Source of the DNA: Nocardia amamiensis NBRC 102102
GTDB lineage: Bacteria > Actinomycetota > Actinomycetes > Mycobacteriales > Mycobacteriaceae
Length of the DNA stretch: 36,108 nt
Reading direction: 5' to 3'
Assembly: GCF_001612745.1 (NCBI RefSeq)
Contig: NZ_BDBA01000131.1
Span: forward strand, 1-36,108
The notes under the pieces were generated by a model. The model made no database searches. It saw only the letters and a program-made list of their open reading frames with translations, and was not told the DNA's origin. A program made the translations under genes and the position numbers. Positions 8,530 through 16,499 of the stretch are shown here, one piece after another (positions within the stretch are counted from its first letter, which is position 1; each line of letters opens with the position of its first letter).

Positions 8530-8595
8530 TCTCTTCGAGCACTGTGGAATAGCGCTTCGGCGCGCTAACATCTCTTCGAGAGCGTTGGAAGAGAT
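8530..8595. promoter_or_regulatory. Pair of repeated operator-like sites before the ArsR gene
   Basis: The pattern TCTCTTCGAG-N5-TGGAA occurs twice, at 8530-8549 and 8571-8590, start to start 41 bp apart (about four helical turns). The second copy is also an inverted repeat, ATCTCTTC (8570-8577) and GAAGAGAT (8588-8595) with a 10-bp spacer. Its position, 20 bp before the ArsR start, suits autorepression. The gap to the regulator stop at 8527 is only 2 bp. Confidence 0.5.
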
Positions 8596-8614
8596 GCGAC
8601 GAAGGGGAGGTGCG

Positions 8615-8965
8615 ATGCCACTCGGGCGCTGGAGGTCCGCCGATCACCCGGAGATCGATGCCGTGCCGATCGATGCCGTCCTGCATGCCCTCGCCGATCC
8701 GACTCGCCGGCGGATCGTGCGGATGCTCATCGACGAGGGCGATCGCCCCTGCGGCAGTTTCGGTCTGGGCATTCCGCCGTCCACCCTCAGCCACCACTTC
8801 AAAGCACTACGCAATGCCGGATTGATCCGCCAGTTCGACCAGGGCCGCCAGCGCATGAACACCCTGCGGATCGCCGAGCTGGACACTCGCTTCCCCGGTC
8901 TGGTCGCCTCGATCCTTACCCAAGCCGAACCAGGCCGTCCGCCCATTCACCCTGAATCCACTTGA
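8615..8965 (+). CDS. ArsR family transcriptional regulator
   Basis: This 116-residue winged-helix protein starts at ATG 8615, behind GGGGAGGTGCG; a TTG 30 bases upstream would lie inside the operator. The ArsR core starts at IDAVLHALADPTRRRIVRML, with recognition helix IPPSTLSHHFKALRNAGLI and wing QFDQGRQRMNTLRI. There is one cysteine only (RPCGSF), so the classical two-Cys metal site of ArsR/SmtB is absent, and the effector may be organic or redox based. It is followed 18 bp later by a small membrane protein that should be cotranscribed. Members of this subgroup often repress a neighbouring transporter or enzyme and themselves. Confidence 0.88.
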   Translation: MPLGRWRSADHPEIDAVPIDAVLHALADPTRRRIVRMLIDEGDRPCGSFGLGIPPSTLSHHFKALRNAGLIRQFDQGRQRMNTLRIAELDTRFPGLVASILTQAEPGRPPIHPEST

Positions 8966-8983
8966 TCCACAAGGAATTTCGCT

Positions 8984-9343
8984 ATGTCGTTGAACACTGT
9001 CGCGCGCGTATGCGCCGTTCCGGTCAGCCTGTGGCTGATCACCGCGCTCATTGTCAATGCCGACTACCGTGCGGACAATATCTTCGCCGCCCCGGACTTC
9101 ACTTTCTCTCTCGTCCTGCTGATCGCGGCTTTCCTCCCCTGGCGCTCGGCGGCTCCGGCCCTCACGGCCGGCTACTTCTTCGGCTCCGGCGTCATCACCG
9201 TCGCCGCCCTCGACCGCTTCGACCACAGCGAATCCACCCAGGGAGCCCTCAACCTGACCATCGCCGCGGTCTATCTGACGGTCGCGCTGCTGCTGGTCCT
9301 CCGCATCAAACGGACCTCATCCCCCGTACCGCAAGCCGGCTGA
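8984..9343 (+). CDS. Small membrane protein, probably four helices
   Basis: This is a 119-residue protein with four predicted membrane segments, at about 7-25 (ARVCAVPVSLWLITALIV), 40-52 (FTFSLVLLIAAFLPW), 57-75 and 90-107 (LTIAAVYLTVALLLVLRI). It has short polar loops and a basic tail (RIKRTSS). I do not recognise a named family. AAGGAATTTCGCT precedes the ATG, and the gap to the ArsR stop is only 18 bp, so the two form an operon and this protein is the probable target of ArsR control. Just after the stop, CGGCCTC-C-GAGGCCG is a small palindrome. The gene and topology are likely real; no function can be assigned. Confidence 0.75.
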   Translation: MSLNTVARVCAVPVSLWLITALIVNADYRADNIFAAPDFTFSLVLLIAAFLPWRSAAPALTAGYFFGSGVITVAALDRFDHSESTQGALNLTIAAVYLTVALLLVLRIKRTSSPVPQAG

Positions 9344-9533
9344 GGCGGCCTCCGAGGCCGACGGCTACTATCCAGCGACACCAGCGACACATCCTCCCCT
9401 CGGGCTCGGGGACCTGCGACGGACACCCGGTCATCCGGGTCATCGTCCAAACCTCGAGTCCGTACGACCCCTGAGCCGCGTGCCGCAGACCGGACCGGTC
9501 AGCGCAGCTGAATGCAGGTCCGCAGGGGAAGGG

Positions 9534-9632
9534 TCACGACATCATCGGCATCCCGGGGAACATCGGCATACCAGGGAACATCCGATCCCACCAGTCGCGC
9601 GCCATCATCATCATCTGATCCAGGGTCATCAT
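9534..9632 (-). CDS. Methionine-rich microprotein (32 residues)
   Basis: This is a short minus-strand frame, ATG 9632 to TGA 9534. It begins MMTLDQMMMMARDWWDRM and ends in two copies of FPGMP followed by MMS. Twelve of 32 residues are Met. GAGAAGAGGT lies 8 bases before the ATG (a second ATG follows at once), and a SigF-like promoter candidate is at 9673-9696. Pro-Gly-Met-Pro repeats with many Met could bind Cu(I) or another soft metal, or form a membrane-surface peptide; both are guesses. It sits in an otherwise gene-free 464-bp gap between the small membrane gene and kup, divergent from kup. I recognise no family. The ribosome site and repeat structure support a real gene, but ATG/CAT-rich repeats can mimic this by chance. 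Confidence 0.5.
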   Translation of the reverse strand: MMTLDQMMMMARDWWDRMFPGMPMFPGMPMMS

Positions 9633-9672
9633 CGTCGTTCACCTCTTCTCCGATTGAGACCCACGATCAGGG

Positions 9673-9696
9673 GTACCCAGAGTGGTCGTTTCTAAC
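9673..9696 (-). promoter_or_regulatory. Candidate SigF-like promoter for the Met-rich ORF
   Basis: On the minus strand GTTA (9696-9693), 14 bases, then GGGTAC (9678-9673). This differs from GTTT-N14 to N17-GGGTAT at one base in each element. The -10 element lies about 40 bp before the ATG at 9632. GGGTACCC here is itself palindromic, so a different role is possible. Confidence 0.3.
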
Positions 9697-9807
9697 GGCG
9701 GAACTGCTAGCTATTCCTTCGCAACCCGCCGATTGCCAGGCCGGGGAGCGTAACGTCCGGAACAAGCGCCGGATGCGGCTGCGTAGACCGCACGCAGGAG
9801 GATCGCC

Positions 9808-11763
9808 GTGACCGATCACCAGCATGAGACCACATCGGATGAGGAACGGTCAGGCCACGGTGTGAGCGCACACGACACCGTGCGGCTGGCGGTGGTGGTC
9901 GCGGCGTTGGGTGTGGTGTTCGGCGACATCGGGACCAGCCCTATCTACACGATTCAGACCGTGTTCAACCCGCGCGACCCGCATCCGGTCCCGGTCAGCA
10001 TGGCGAACGTGTACGGCGTGGTGTCGCTGATCTTCTGGTCGGTGACGATCATCGTCACAATCACCTACGTGCTGCTGGCGATGCGCGCCGACAACGACGG
10101 CGAGGGCGGCATCATGGCGCTGATCACGCAGCTGCGGCGGTGGGGCGCTCGGCGCGGCCGGCGGCAAGCCGCGGTGCTGGCGTCGCTGGGCATCTTCGGC
10201 GCGTCGCTGTTCTTCGGCGACAGCATGATCACTCCGGCGATCTCGGTGCTGTCCGCTGTCGAAGGACTCGAAGTGGTCGAACCGTCGCTGAAAGAGTTCG
10301 TCGTGCCGATCACGGCGCTGATCATCGTGGCGCTGTTCCTCGTGCAGCGGCGCGGAACCGCGGCGGTGGGCCGGGTGTTCGGGCCGGTGATGATCGCGTG
10401 GTTCGTCACCGTCGGCGTGTGCGGAGTGACCGGCATCGCCCGCCACCCGGAGATCCTGAAGGCGCTGTCGCCGACCTACGCGCTGGGCTTCTTGACCGGC
10501 CATTTCCACATCGCCTTCTTCTCCTTGGCCGCGGTCGTGCTCGCGGTCACCGGAGCAGAGGCGCTCTATGCCGACATGGGGCACTTCGGTCGCCGCGCGA
10601 TCACCCGGGCCTGGCTGATCCTCGTGTTCCCCGCCTGCATTCTCAGCTACTTCGGCCAAGGCGCGCTGATCCTCGACGATCCGAGCAATATCAGCCGCCC
10701 GTTCTTCCTGCTCGTGCCCGGCTGGGGCCGGCTACCCCTGGTCCTGCTGGCCACCGCGGCGACGGTGATCGCCTCCCAGGCGGTGATCACCGGCGCGTAC
10801 TCGGTGGCCTCCCAGGCAGCCCGGCTCGGCTACCTGCCCCGGGTGCGGATCGCGCACACCTCGGAATCCAGCGCCGGCCAGATCTATGTCCCGTGGATCA
10901 ACTGGCTGCTCATGGTCTCGGTGCTCACCTTGGTGTTCGCGTTCCGCAGCTCGGCAGCGCTGGCCTATGCGTTCGGCATGGCGGTGACCGGCACGATCAC
11001 GATCACCACGCTGCTCTTCTTCTACATCGCCCGCGCCAGGTGGGGCACACCGCTGTGGTTGATCGGTCTCGGCGCCGTCCCGCTGCTGCTGGTGGACCTG
11101 CTGTTCGTCGCGGCCAACCTGACCAAGCTCGTGCACGGCGCGTGGTTGCCGCTGATGATCGCCCTCACCGCGTTCACCGTGCTCACCACATGGCAGCGCG
11201 GGCGCGAGATCGTGAGCACGGAGCGGGAACGGCGCGAGGGATCGCTGCGCGAATTCGTGGACCAGCTGCACGAAGGGAAGCTTTCGATACGCCGGGTTCC
11301 CGGCACGGCCATCTTCCTCAACCGCGGCAAGCAGACCACGCCGCTGGCGATGCGGGCCAACGTCGAGCGCAACCAGGTGCGCCACCAGCATGTCGTGATC
11401 ATGTCGATCGAGACCGAGCCGGTCCCCCGCGTTCCGGTGGAGGAAAGAATCACCGTCGACACCCTCGGCCATGCCGAAGACCGGATCATCCACGTCAGCG
11501 CCCGGTTCGGCTACATGGAGCTCCAGGATGTGCCCGGCGCGCTGGCACTGCTGCACCCCGACAGCACCGAAGGGCCGTGGCGGCTCGACGAGGCCTCCTA
11601 TTTCCTGTCGAAGATCGAGCTCCGGCGCGGGGACGCACCCACCATGGCGCCGTGGCGCAAGCGGCTGTTCATCGCCACCTCCTACATCACCGCCGACGCC
11701 GCCGAGCACTTCGGGCTACCCGGCGATCGCACCGTCATCATGGGCTCACGTATCGAGGTATAG
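9808..11763 (+). CDS. kup: Kup family potassium uptake protein
   Basis: This 651-residue protein starts at GTG 9808, behind GCAGGAGGATCGCC. Residues 1-25 are a polar cytoplasmic tail. Twelve membrane segments lie within about residues 28-460, opening with VVFGDIGTSPIYTIQTVF, the signature Kup motif, and GEGGIMALITQLRR. The segment LFFGDSMITPAISVLSAVEG is also canonical. The rest (about 470-651) is the soluble C-terminal domain with RVPGTAIFLNRGKQTTPLAM. Kup proteins import K+ together with protons at the plasma membrane. The length matches the family (about 620-660). The gene stands alone and converges on a TetR gene 20 bp downstream. Confidence 0.95.
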   Translation: MTDHQHETTSDEERSGHGVSAHDTVRLAVVVAALGVVFGDIGTSPIYTIQTVFNPRDPHPVPVSMANVYGVVSLIFWSVTIIVTITYVLLAMRADNDGEGGIMALITQLRRWGARRGRRQAAVLASLGIFGASLFFGDSMITPAISVLSAVEGLEVVEPSLKEFVVPITALIIVALFLVQRRGTAAVGRVFGPVMIAWFVTVGVCGVTGIARHPEILKALSPTYALGFLTGHFHIAFFSLAAVVLAVTGAEALYADMGHFGRRAITRAWLILVFPACILSYFGQGALILDDPSNISRPFFLLVPGWGRLPLVLLATAATVIASQAVITGAYSVASQAARLGYLPRVRIAHTSESSAGQIYVPWINWLLMVSVLTLVFAFRSSAALAYAFGMAVTGTITITTLLFFYIARARWGTPLWLIGLGAVPLLLVDLLFVAANLTKLVHGAWLPLMIALTAFTVLTTWQRGREIVSTERERREGSLREFVDQLHEGKLSIRRVPGTAIFLNRGKQTTPLAMRANVERNQVRHQHVVIMSIETEPVPRVPVEERITVDTLGHAEDRIIHVSARFGYMELQDVPGALALLHPDSTEGPWRLDEASYFLSKIELRRGDAPTMAPWRKRLFIATSYITADAAEHFGLPGDRTVIMGSRIEV

Positions 11764-11783
11764 GCGGCGAGCCATGCGCCGGG

Positions 11784-12425
11784 TCAGGGCCGGCCGTCTC
11801 CGGTCACCAGGTCCAGGAGATGAGCGGCGTCGGCGCGCAGGATGTCGACGGCGTCGGCGCGTCCGGAGAGCTTGTGCAGCAGTGCTTGCTGGAACAGGCC
11901 GTCGAAGAGGGCGTATGCCGTTTTGGACGGCACGCGCAGAGGTTTGCCGGACAGCTCCGCGTAGCGCCGCACGACATTGTGGATCATCTGCTCGCGACGC
12001 CCGTCGATCTCGATGACGTCGTCGCGGAAGGACTCCTCGAACAGACTCTGATTGCGCAGGTCGTACCACAGCCGGTGCAGCGCGGCGTCGGTGTCCAGGG
12101 TGGTGGCCATGGTTGTGCCGAAGTCGCTGCGCAGGCCATCGGCCGTTGTCGCGGTAGCGACGATGTCGTCGTAACGGGTGACGCACACCGCCTCGTACTG
12201 CCGCACCGCGTGGGTGATCAGCTCGACCTTGTCGTTGAAGTAGTAGTGCAGTACGCCGTGGGTGAACTCGGATTTCTGCGCGATCTCCCGCAGGCTGGTC
12301 CGGGCGTAGCCGAGTTCGGCCAGGGTGTGCAGCGCGGCTGCGGCCAACTGCGCGCGCCGTTCCGCGAACTTGTCCACCTGCCTGCGCGCGATGCGATCCC
12401 GTCTGGTCTCGACGATCTCGGTCAC
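11784..12425 (-). CDS. TetR family transcriptional regulator
   Basis: This is a 213-residue regulator. GTG 12425 is preferred since GGACGGAGAG precedes it; a GTG at 12446 is in frame. The N-terminal helix-turn-helix is at about residues 20-65 (AALHTLAELGYARTSLREIA, then FTHGVLHYYFNDKVELI). The rest is the all-helical ligand domain with RLWYDLRNQSLFEESFRDDV. It is divergent from the SDR gene across a 211-bp gap that holds two near-identical palindromes, so it most likely represses the SDR / saccharopine dehydrogenase-like / acyl-CoA synthetase operon and itself. The ligand may be a CoA thioester of the pathway substrate (inference from the operon). Confidence 0.9.
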   Translation of the reverse strand: MTEIVETRRDRIARRQVDKFAERRAQLAAAALHTLAELGYARTSLREIAQKSEFTHGVLHYYFNDKVELITHAVRQYEAVCVTRYDDIVATATTADGLRSDFGTTMATTLDTDAALHRLWYDLRNQSLFEESFRDDVIEIDGRREQMIHNVVRRYAELSGKPLRVPSKTAYALFDGLFQQALLHKLSGRADAVDILRADAAHLLDLVTGDGRP

Positions 12426-12508
12426 CGGTGACTTCTCTCCGTCCACACGTCCGCACCCTGCGAACCCGCTCAGTCTAACCCGGCTTTTCGATACCAGACC
12501 GTGTTGTC

Positions 12509-12562
12509 TTGACGATCGTCAAAGAAATTCTTGACGACTGTCAAAACTTCACAGTACTGTGA
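12509..12562. promoter_or_regulatory. Two TetR-type operators and the SDR operon promoter
   Basis: TTGACGATCGTCAA at 12509-12522 is a perfect palindrome. TTGACGACTGTCAA at 12531-12544 is the same site with two central changes, centres 22 bp (two helical turns) apart. A third perfect palindrome, TCACAGTACTGTGA, is at 12549-12562. A promoter fits here: -35 TTGACG (12531-12536), 18-bp spacer, -10 TACTGT (12555-12560). A repressor on the second operator would cover the -35 box. Confidence 0.65.
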
Positions 12563-12636
12563 TGCACGTCGCAGTCGGACGCAGCGCCGTATCGGGCGCA
12601 CGCGCCGCACAAGCCATCTCGAGGAGGAGATGCCGG

Positions 12637-13440
12637 ATGAGTGGGTACGACCTGACCGGGCGCCGGGCATTGGTAACCGGTGGAGCACGGGGATTGGGCG
12701 CCGGTATGGCTGAAGCGCTGGCCCGCGCCGGAGCCGCCGTCGCGATCGGCGACATCCGCGAAGACCTCGGCAAGGACACCGTGGAGGCATTACGCGCCTC
12801 CGGCGCCGTCGCCGAGTTCGTCCCGCTCGATGTCACCGACGACGCGCGCTGGGAGCAGGCGGTCGCCGACACCGTAGCCGCGCTCGGCGGTCTGGACATC
12901 GTCGTCAACAACGCCGGCATCGAAATCACCGGCCTCCTGGTGGATCTCGATCCGTCCGAGGCGCGCCGGATGCTGGAGGTGAACGTGCTGGGCACGGCGC
13001 TGGGCATCAAACACGCCTTCCGCGCGATGCGTCCGGGCGGGGCGGCGGGCCGCGGTGGCGCGATCGTGAACATCGCCTCGGTCGCCGCGACCATCGCGTT
13101 TCCCGGTATCGGGGTGTACTCGTCGACCAAGTCCGCGGTCGATCGCCTCACCCGCGTCGCCGCGATGGAGTCCGGCAAGCTCGGCTACGGCGTCCGGGTG
13201 AACTGCGTCTACCCCGGGCTCGTCCCGACCGAGATGGGCGCGCGGCTGGCCAACGATGTGGCCGAGCTCGGCCTGTTCCCCAGCGCGGAGGCCGCCGTCG
13301 GCGCCGTGATCGAGCAAACCCCACAGGGACGGCTCGGCGAGGTCGCCGATATGGCCGACGCGGTGGTGTTCCTCGCCTCCGATGCCGCCCGCTTCATCAC
13401 CGGGGCCGGCCTGCCGGTCGACGGCGGCATGGGCATGTGA
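12637..13440 (+). CDS. Short-chain dehydrogenase/reductase (SDR)
   Basis: This is a 267-residue classical SDR. ATG 12637 is behind GAGGAGGAGATGCCGG; an upstream in-frame ATG at 12559 falls in the promoter region. Seen: the nucleotide motif TGGARGLGAGM (residues about 14-24), Asp at the end of beta-2 (IGDIRED, suggesting NAD preference), NNAG at about 90, catalytic Ser in NIASVAA near 148, YSSTK (Tyr-x-x-x-Lys) near 163, and the C-terminal FITGAGLPVDGGMGM. It oxidises or reduces a hydroxyl/keto group of an unknown substrate. It is the first gene of a three-gene operon with a saccharopine-dehydrogenase-like protein (32 bp gap) and an acyl-CoA synthetase, suggesting lipid, steroid or cyclic-ketone catabolism. 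Confidence 0.93.
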   Translation: MSGYDLTGRRALVTGGARGLGAGMAEALARAGAAVAIGDIREDLGKDTVEALRASGAVAEFVPLDVTDDARWEQAVADTVAALGGLDIVVNNAGIEITGLLVDLDPSEARRMLEVNVLGTALGIKHAFRAMRPGGAAGRGGAIVNIASVAATIAFPGIGVYSSTKSAVDRLTRVAAMESGKLGYGVRVNCVYPGLVPTEMGARLANDVAELGLFPSAEAAVGAVIEQTPQGRLGEVADMADAVVFLASDAARFITGAGLPVDGGMGM

Positions 13441-13472
13441 GAACCGAACAACTTCGAAAGGTCTGAGATCTG

Positions 13473-14600
13473 ATGAGCAACGACAAGCCCGTCGTCGTCT
13501 ACGGCGCCTCCGGCTACACCGGCCGACTGGTCTGTGAATACCTGCGCGAGTTCAACATCCCGTTCATCGCCGCGGGCCGGGACAAGTCCCGCCTGCAGGA
13601 AGCGCTCGACAAGGTCCCCGGCATCGACACCGTCGAGCACGAGATCGTGGAGGTCGCCCACGACGTGGGACCGCTGACCGAACTGTTCCGCGGCGCCTCC
13701 GTCGTCTGCAACACCGTCGGGCCGTTCTCGCAATACGGCCACGAGGTCGTGCAGTCCTGCCTCGCGGCGGGGGCGCACTATCTCGACACCACCGGCGAAC
13801 AGGACTGGCTCATCGCCTGCGATGAGCAATACGGCAGCGAGATGGCCGAACGCGGACTGCTGCTGTCGCCGGGCATCGCGCAGATGTACACCACCGGCGA
13901 GATCGCCGCCAACCTCTGCCTCGAGACGCCGGGCATGGACACCTTGGACATCCAGGTCTTCTGGAAGGGCTTCCCGACCGTCGCCTCGACCAAGACGATT
14001 CTGGTCAACGCCGCACTGTCCAGGGCGTACTACCTCGAGCAGAACGAGTACGTCGAGTGGCCCGCCGACGGCGGACTCTACGACGTCGTGGTGCCCGGCC
14101 AGCACGAAATCGGGCTCGCCCTGCCGTGGGGCGGCACCTCGCACCCGGTCTGGTTCAAACGCGATCCGCGCGTCGCGAACGTGAAGGTGCTCGGCGGTGT
14201 CATCAACCGGCCGCTGATGCTGGGCGTTCCGCAGATCGTGCAGGCCGTCATCGAGCAGGTGAAAGACCTTCCGGTGGAAGAGAAGTACCGGGTGCTCACC
14301 GAGCAGGCGGCGGCGGTGCGCAGCGAGATGCCGCCGCGGGAGAATCCGCGCGTCAACATCTCGCTGGACTCGGTCCACGCGTCGGGTCCGCTGGCCCGCG
14401 CGCACTGCGTGATCTACGGAAACTGCAACTACAAGCAGACCGGACTGCTGCAGGCGTTCGCCGCGAACTCGCTGTTGCAGGCGCCGCCGAAGCGGGTCGG
14501 GTTCGCCTCGGCCTGCCAGGCGTTCGGCCACCGGGAACTGCTCGGGGTGCTGCGCGGTTTCGGGCTGGTCGCCGAACCGGTTCTCACCGTGCACCGTTGA
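13473..14600 (+). CDS. Saccharopine dehydrogenase-like NAD(P)-binding oxidoreductase
   Basis: This is a 375-residue protein with an N-terminal Rossmann domain: VVVYGASGYTGRLVCEYLRE (GxSGxTG) and the NTVGPFSQYG...AHYLDTTGEQ segment that marks saccharopine dehydrogenase/trans-acting enoyl reductase-like enzymes. The C-terminal half (from about residue 150) is not that of lysine-pathway saccharopine dehydrogenase and has FWKGFPTVASTKTILVNA and YGNCNYKQTGLLQAFAANSL. Because the operon contains an SDR and a fatty-acid-type ligase, a lipid reductase role is more likely than lysine metabolism (inference). GAAAGGTCTGAGATCTG precedes the ATG. A strong hairpin follows the stop. Confidence 0.85.
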   Translation: MSNDKPVVVYGASGYTGRLVCEYLREFNIPFIAAGRDKSRLQEALDKVPGIDTVEHEIVEVAHDVGPLTELFRGASVVCNTVGPFSQYGHEVVQSCLAAGAHYLDTTGEQDWLIACDEQYGSEMAERGLLLSPGIAQMYTTGEIAANLCLETPGMDTLDIQVFWKGFPTVASTKTILVNAALSRAYYLEQNEYVEWPADGGLYDVVVPGQHEIGLALPWGGTSHPVWFKRDPRVANVKVLGGVINRPLMLGVPQIVQAVIEQVKDLPVEEKYRVLTEQAAAVRSEMPPRENPRVNISLDSVHASGPLARAHCVIYGNCNYKQTGLLQAFAANSLLQAPPKRVGFASACQAFGHRELLGVLRGFGLVAEPVLTVHR

Positions 14601-14609
14601 GCACGCCTC

Positions 14610-14645
14610 GGCCTGCCGGCGTCCGGTGCCGCACGCCGGCAGGCC
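14610..14645 (+). terminator. 13-bp perfect hairpin inside the operon
   Basis: GGCCTGCCGGCGT (14610-14622) pairs perfectly with ACGCCGGCAGGCC (14633-14645) around a 10-base loop. It begins 10 bp after the oxidoreductase stop and ends 26 bp before the ligase ribosome site. No T tract follows. It may partly terminate transcription or protect the upstream mRNA 3' end. Confidence 0.6.
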
Positions 14646-14685
14646 GGGATTTCCACCCACCCACTTCGCTTTCGAAGGAACGACC

Positions 14686-16245
14686 GTGCGTCTGACCGAC
14701 TATCTCGACAAGGGCGCCTCCCTGGGCGCGACCGCGCCCTGCCTGACCATGAACGGGACCACGCTGACCTATCAGCAGGTCCAGCAGCTGTCCTGGCAGA
14801 TCGCCCGCGCGCTGCACGGCTCAGGAGTGCGCCCGGGTGACAAGGTCGCGATCCTGTCTGCGAACGACGCACTCGCCTTCGCCTGCGTCTTCGGCATCGC
14901 CCGCGCCGGTGCGGTGTGGTGTCCGATGAACCCACGCAACGAAGCCGCCGAAAACCAGGAATTGCTGGACCTTTTCGATTGCACGTGCCTGATCTTCCAC
15001 TCCGCCTTCGCTCCGCTGGTGCAGGCCATCGCACCGCGGCTGCCCGCGTTGACGACCCTGATCTGCCTGGACGCGCCCCTCGCCGGAGCGGTGCGTTTCG
15101 ACGAATGGATCCGCGATTGTCCGGCAACCGAGTGGCAGGCCGAACCGGTGGACGACGTCATCATGCTGGTCGGCACCGGCGGAACCACCGGGCGGCCCAA
15201 AGGCGTCCGGCTCACCGGGCACAACATCGAAGCGATGACGGCGCTCACACTGATGAGCTACCCGTTCCAGGGACGGCCGCGCTACCTGGCCCTCGCGCCG
15301 CTCACCCACGCCGCGGGTGTGCTGTGTTTCCCGATCATGACCCTCGGCGGCGAGATCGTCGTCATGCCCTCCCCCGACCTGGGGGAATTCCTCGCTCTGC
15401 TGGAACGTCATCGCGTCACGCACACCTTCCTCCCGCCCACGCTGATCTACATGCTGCTCGACCACCCCGCCCTGCCCGGCGCCGATCTCGGTTCCTTGCA
15501 ATGCCTTTGGTACGGTGCGGCGCCGATGTCGACCGCTCGGCTCGAGCAGGCGCTGCACCGGATCGGGCCGGTCATGGGACAGTTGTTCGGGCAGTCCGAA
15601 GCCCCGATGATGGTCTCCACCCTGGCGCCGAAGGAACACTTCCGGCCGGACGGTTCCATCGCGACGGAGCGGCTGTCCTCCGCGGGCCGTCCCACTCCCC
15701 TGACCCAGGTGGCGATCATGGACGGCGAAGGCCTGCTGCTGCCCACCGGCGAACGCGGCGAGATCGTGGTGCGCGGACCGCTGGTGATGGCCGGCTACCA
15801 CAAGAATCCGGAGGCGACCGCCGAAGCGTCGCGATACGGCTGGCACCACACCGGCGATATCGGCTACCTCGACGCCGACAACTACCTCTACGTCGTCGAC
15901 CGCGCCAAGGACATGATCATCACCGGCGGCTTCAACGTCTATTCCGCCGAAGTCGAGCAGGCCCTGCTGGCCCATCCCGCCGTCCAGGACTGCGCCGTGG
16001 TCGGCCTGCCCGACGACAAATGGGGTGAGCGCGTCACCGCCGTCGTCCAATTCCACACCGGCCGCACCGCCACCGCCGCCGAACTGCGCGAATTCGCCAA
16101 AGCACGACTCGGCTCGGTGAAAAGCCCCAAACAAGTGGAGATCTGGGCCGACCTTCCTCGCTCCAAGATCGGCAAGGTGCTCAAACCCGAAATCCGCTCG
16201 CAACTCCGCGCGCAGAGCAACACACCGCAATCCCTTCCCGGCTGA
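14686..16245 (+). CDS. Acyl-CoA synthetase (AMP-binding enzyme)
   Basis: This is a 519-residue ANL-superfamily ligase. GTG 14686 is behind TTCGAAGGA; a longer in-frame ATG at 14626 would overlap the hairpin. Motifs in order: P-loop GTGGTTGRPKGV (residues 163-174), FGQSEAP (A4/A5 region, with Ser-Glu in place of the usual Thr-Glu), GWHHTGDIGYLD, RAKDMIITGGFNVYSAEVEQ (A8 hinge) and PRSKIGKVLK with the catalytic Lys near the end. It activates a carboxylic acid to its adenylate and then its CoA ester. Third gene of the TetR-controlled cluster; it would prime the acid handled by the SDR and the oxidoreductase. Chain length or ring specificity cannot be told. Confidence 0.94.
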   Translation: MRLTDYLDKGASLGATAPCLTMNGTTLTYQQVQQLSWQIARALHGSGVRPGDKVAILSANDALAFACVFGIARAGAVWCPMNPRNEAAENQELLDLFDCTCLIFHSAFAPLVQAIAPRLPALTTLICLDAPLAGAVRFDEWIRDCPATEWQAEPVDDVIMLVGTGGTTGRPKGVRLTGHNIEAMTALTLMSYPFQGRPRYLALAPLTHAAGVLCFPIMTLGGEIVVMPSPDLGEFLALLERHRVTHTFLPPTLIYMLLDHPALPGADLGSLQCLWYGAAPMSTARLEQALHRIGPVMGQLFGQSEAPMMVSTLAPKEHFRPDGSIATERLSSAGRPTPLTQVAIMDGEGLLLPTGERGEIVVRGPLVMAGYHKNPEATAEASRYGWHHTGDIGYLDADNYLYVVDRAKDMIITGGFNVYSAEVEQALLAHPAVQDCAVVGLPDDKWGERVTAVVQFHTGRTATAAELREFAKARLGSVKSPKQVEIWADLPRSKIGKVLKPEIRSQLRAQSNTPQSLPG

Positions 16246-16499
16246 CCCGGAGTCGACAGCCACGACAACTCGCGAAACCGCCCCGTCGATCAGACCCCGG
16301 TTCCAGCGCTCCGCTGCTGTAGGACTGAGAACGCCAGTTGCCAGACAGCGCAATTTCCCAACACTCACCGCGGCCCGGCGCTGCGAAAGCACCGCGACCG
16401 CCGGCACCGCCCCAAGTGGACTCGTACTCGCGAGCTGCTGAGCGATTCGCACTACCTGGCGGCTCGATGGATGTCCCCTGAACAGCTGGCGCGGCCGGC

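Noticed and set aside
7403..8797. Long minus-strand open frame extending the glyoxalase-fold gene to 606 residues
   Set aside because: It is antisense to the GlxA-like regulator and ArsR gene; its codon pattern is that of a shadow frame and only the part from 7402 downwards has a domain.
9541..9640. CATC/GGCATNCC repeats as a CRISPR or simple tandem array
   Set aside because: The repeats are short and irregular and are explained by Met and Pro-Gly-Met-Pro codons on the minus strand.
9661..9807. Riboswitch (for example c-di-AMP type) before kup
   Set aside because: I could not find the conserved ydaO/kup-type core elements; only a normal ribosome site is visible.
10140..12431. 763-residue open frame on the plus strand inside kup and beyond
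   Set aside because: Low-complexity Arg/Gly/Pro text from the +2 frame of kup, continuing antisense to the TetR gene.
13209..14660. 483-residue minus-strand frame opposite the saccharopine dehydrogenase-like gene
   Set aside because: No motif, repetitive His/Gln/Asp-rich text; an antisense shadow of a well supported gene.
14821..16452. 543-residue minus-strand frame opposite the acyl-CoA synthetase
   Set aside because: Opposite a gene with all ligase motifs; high-GC antisense openness only.
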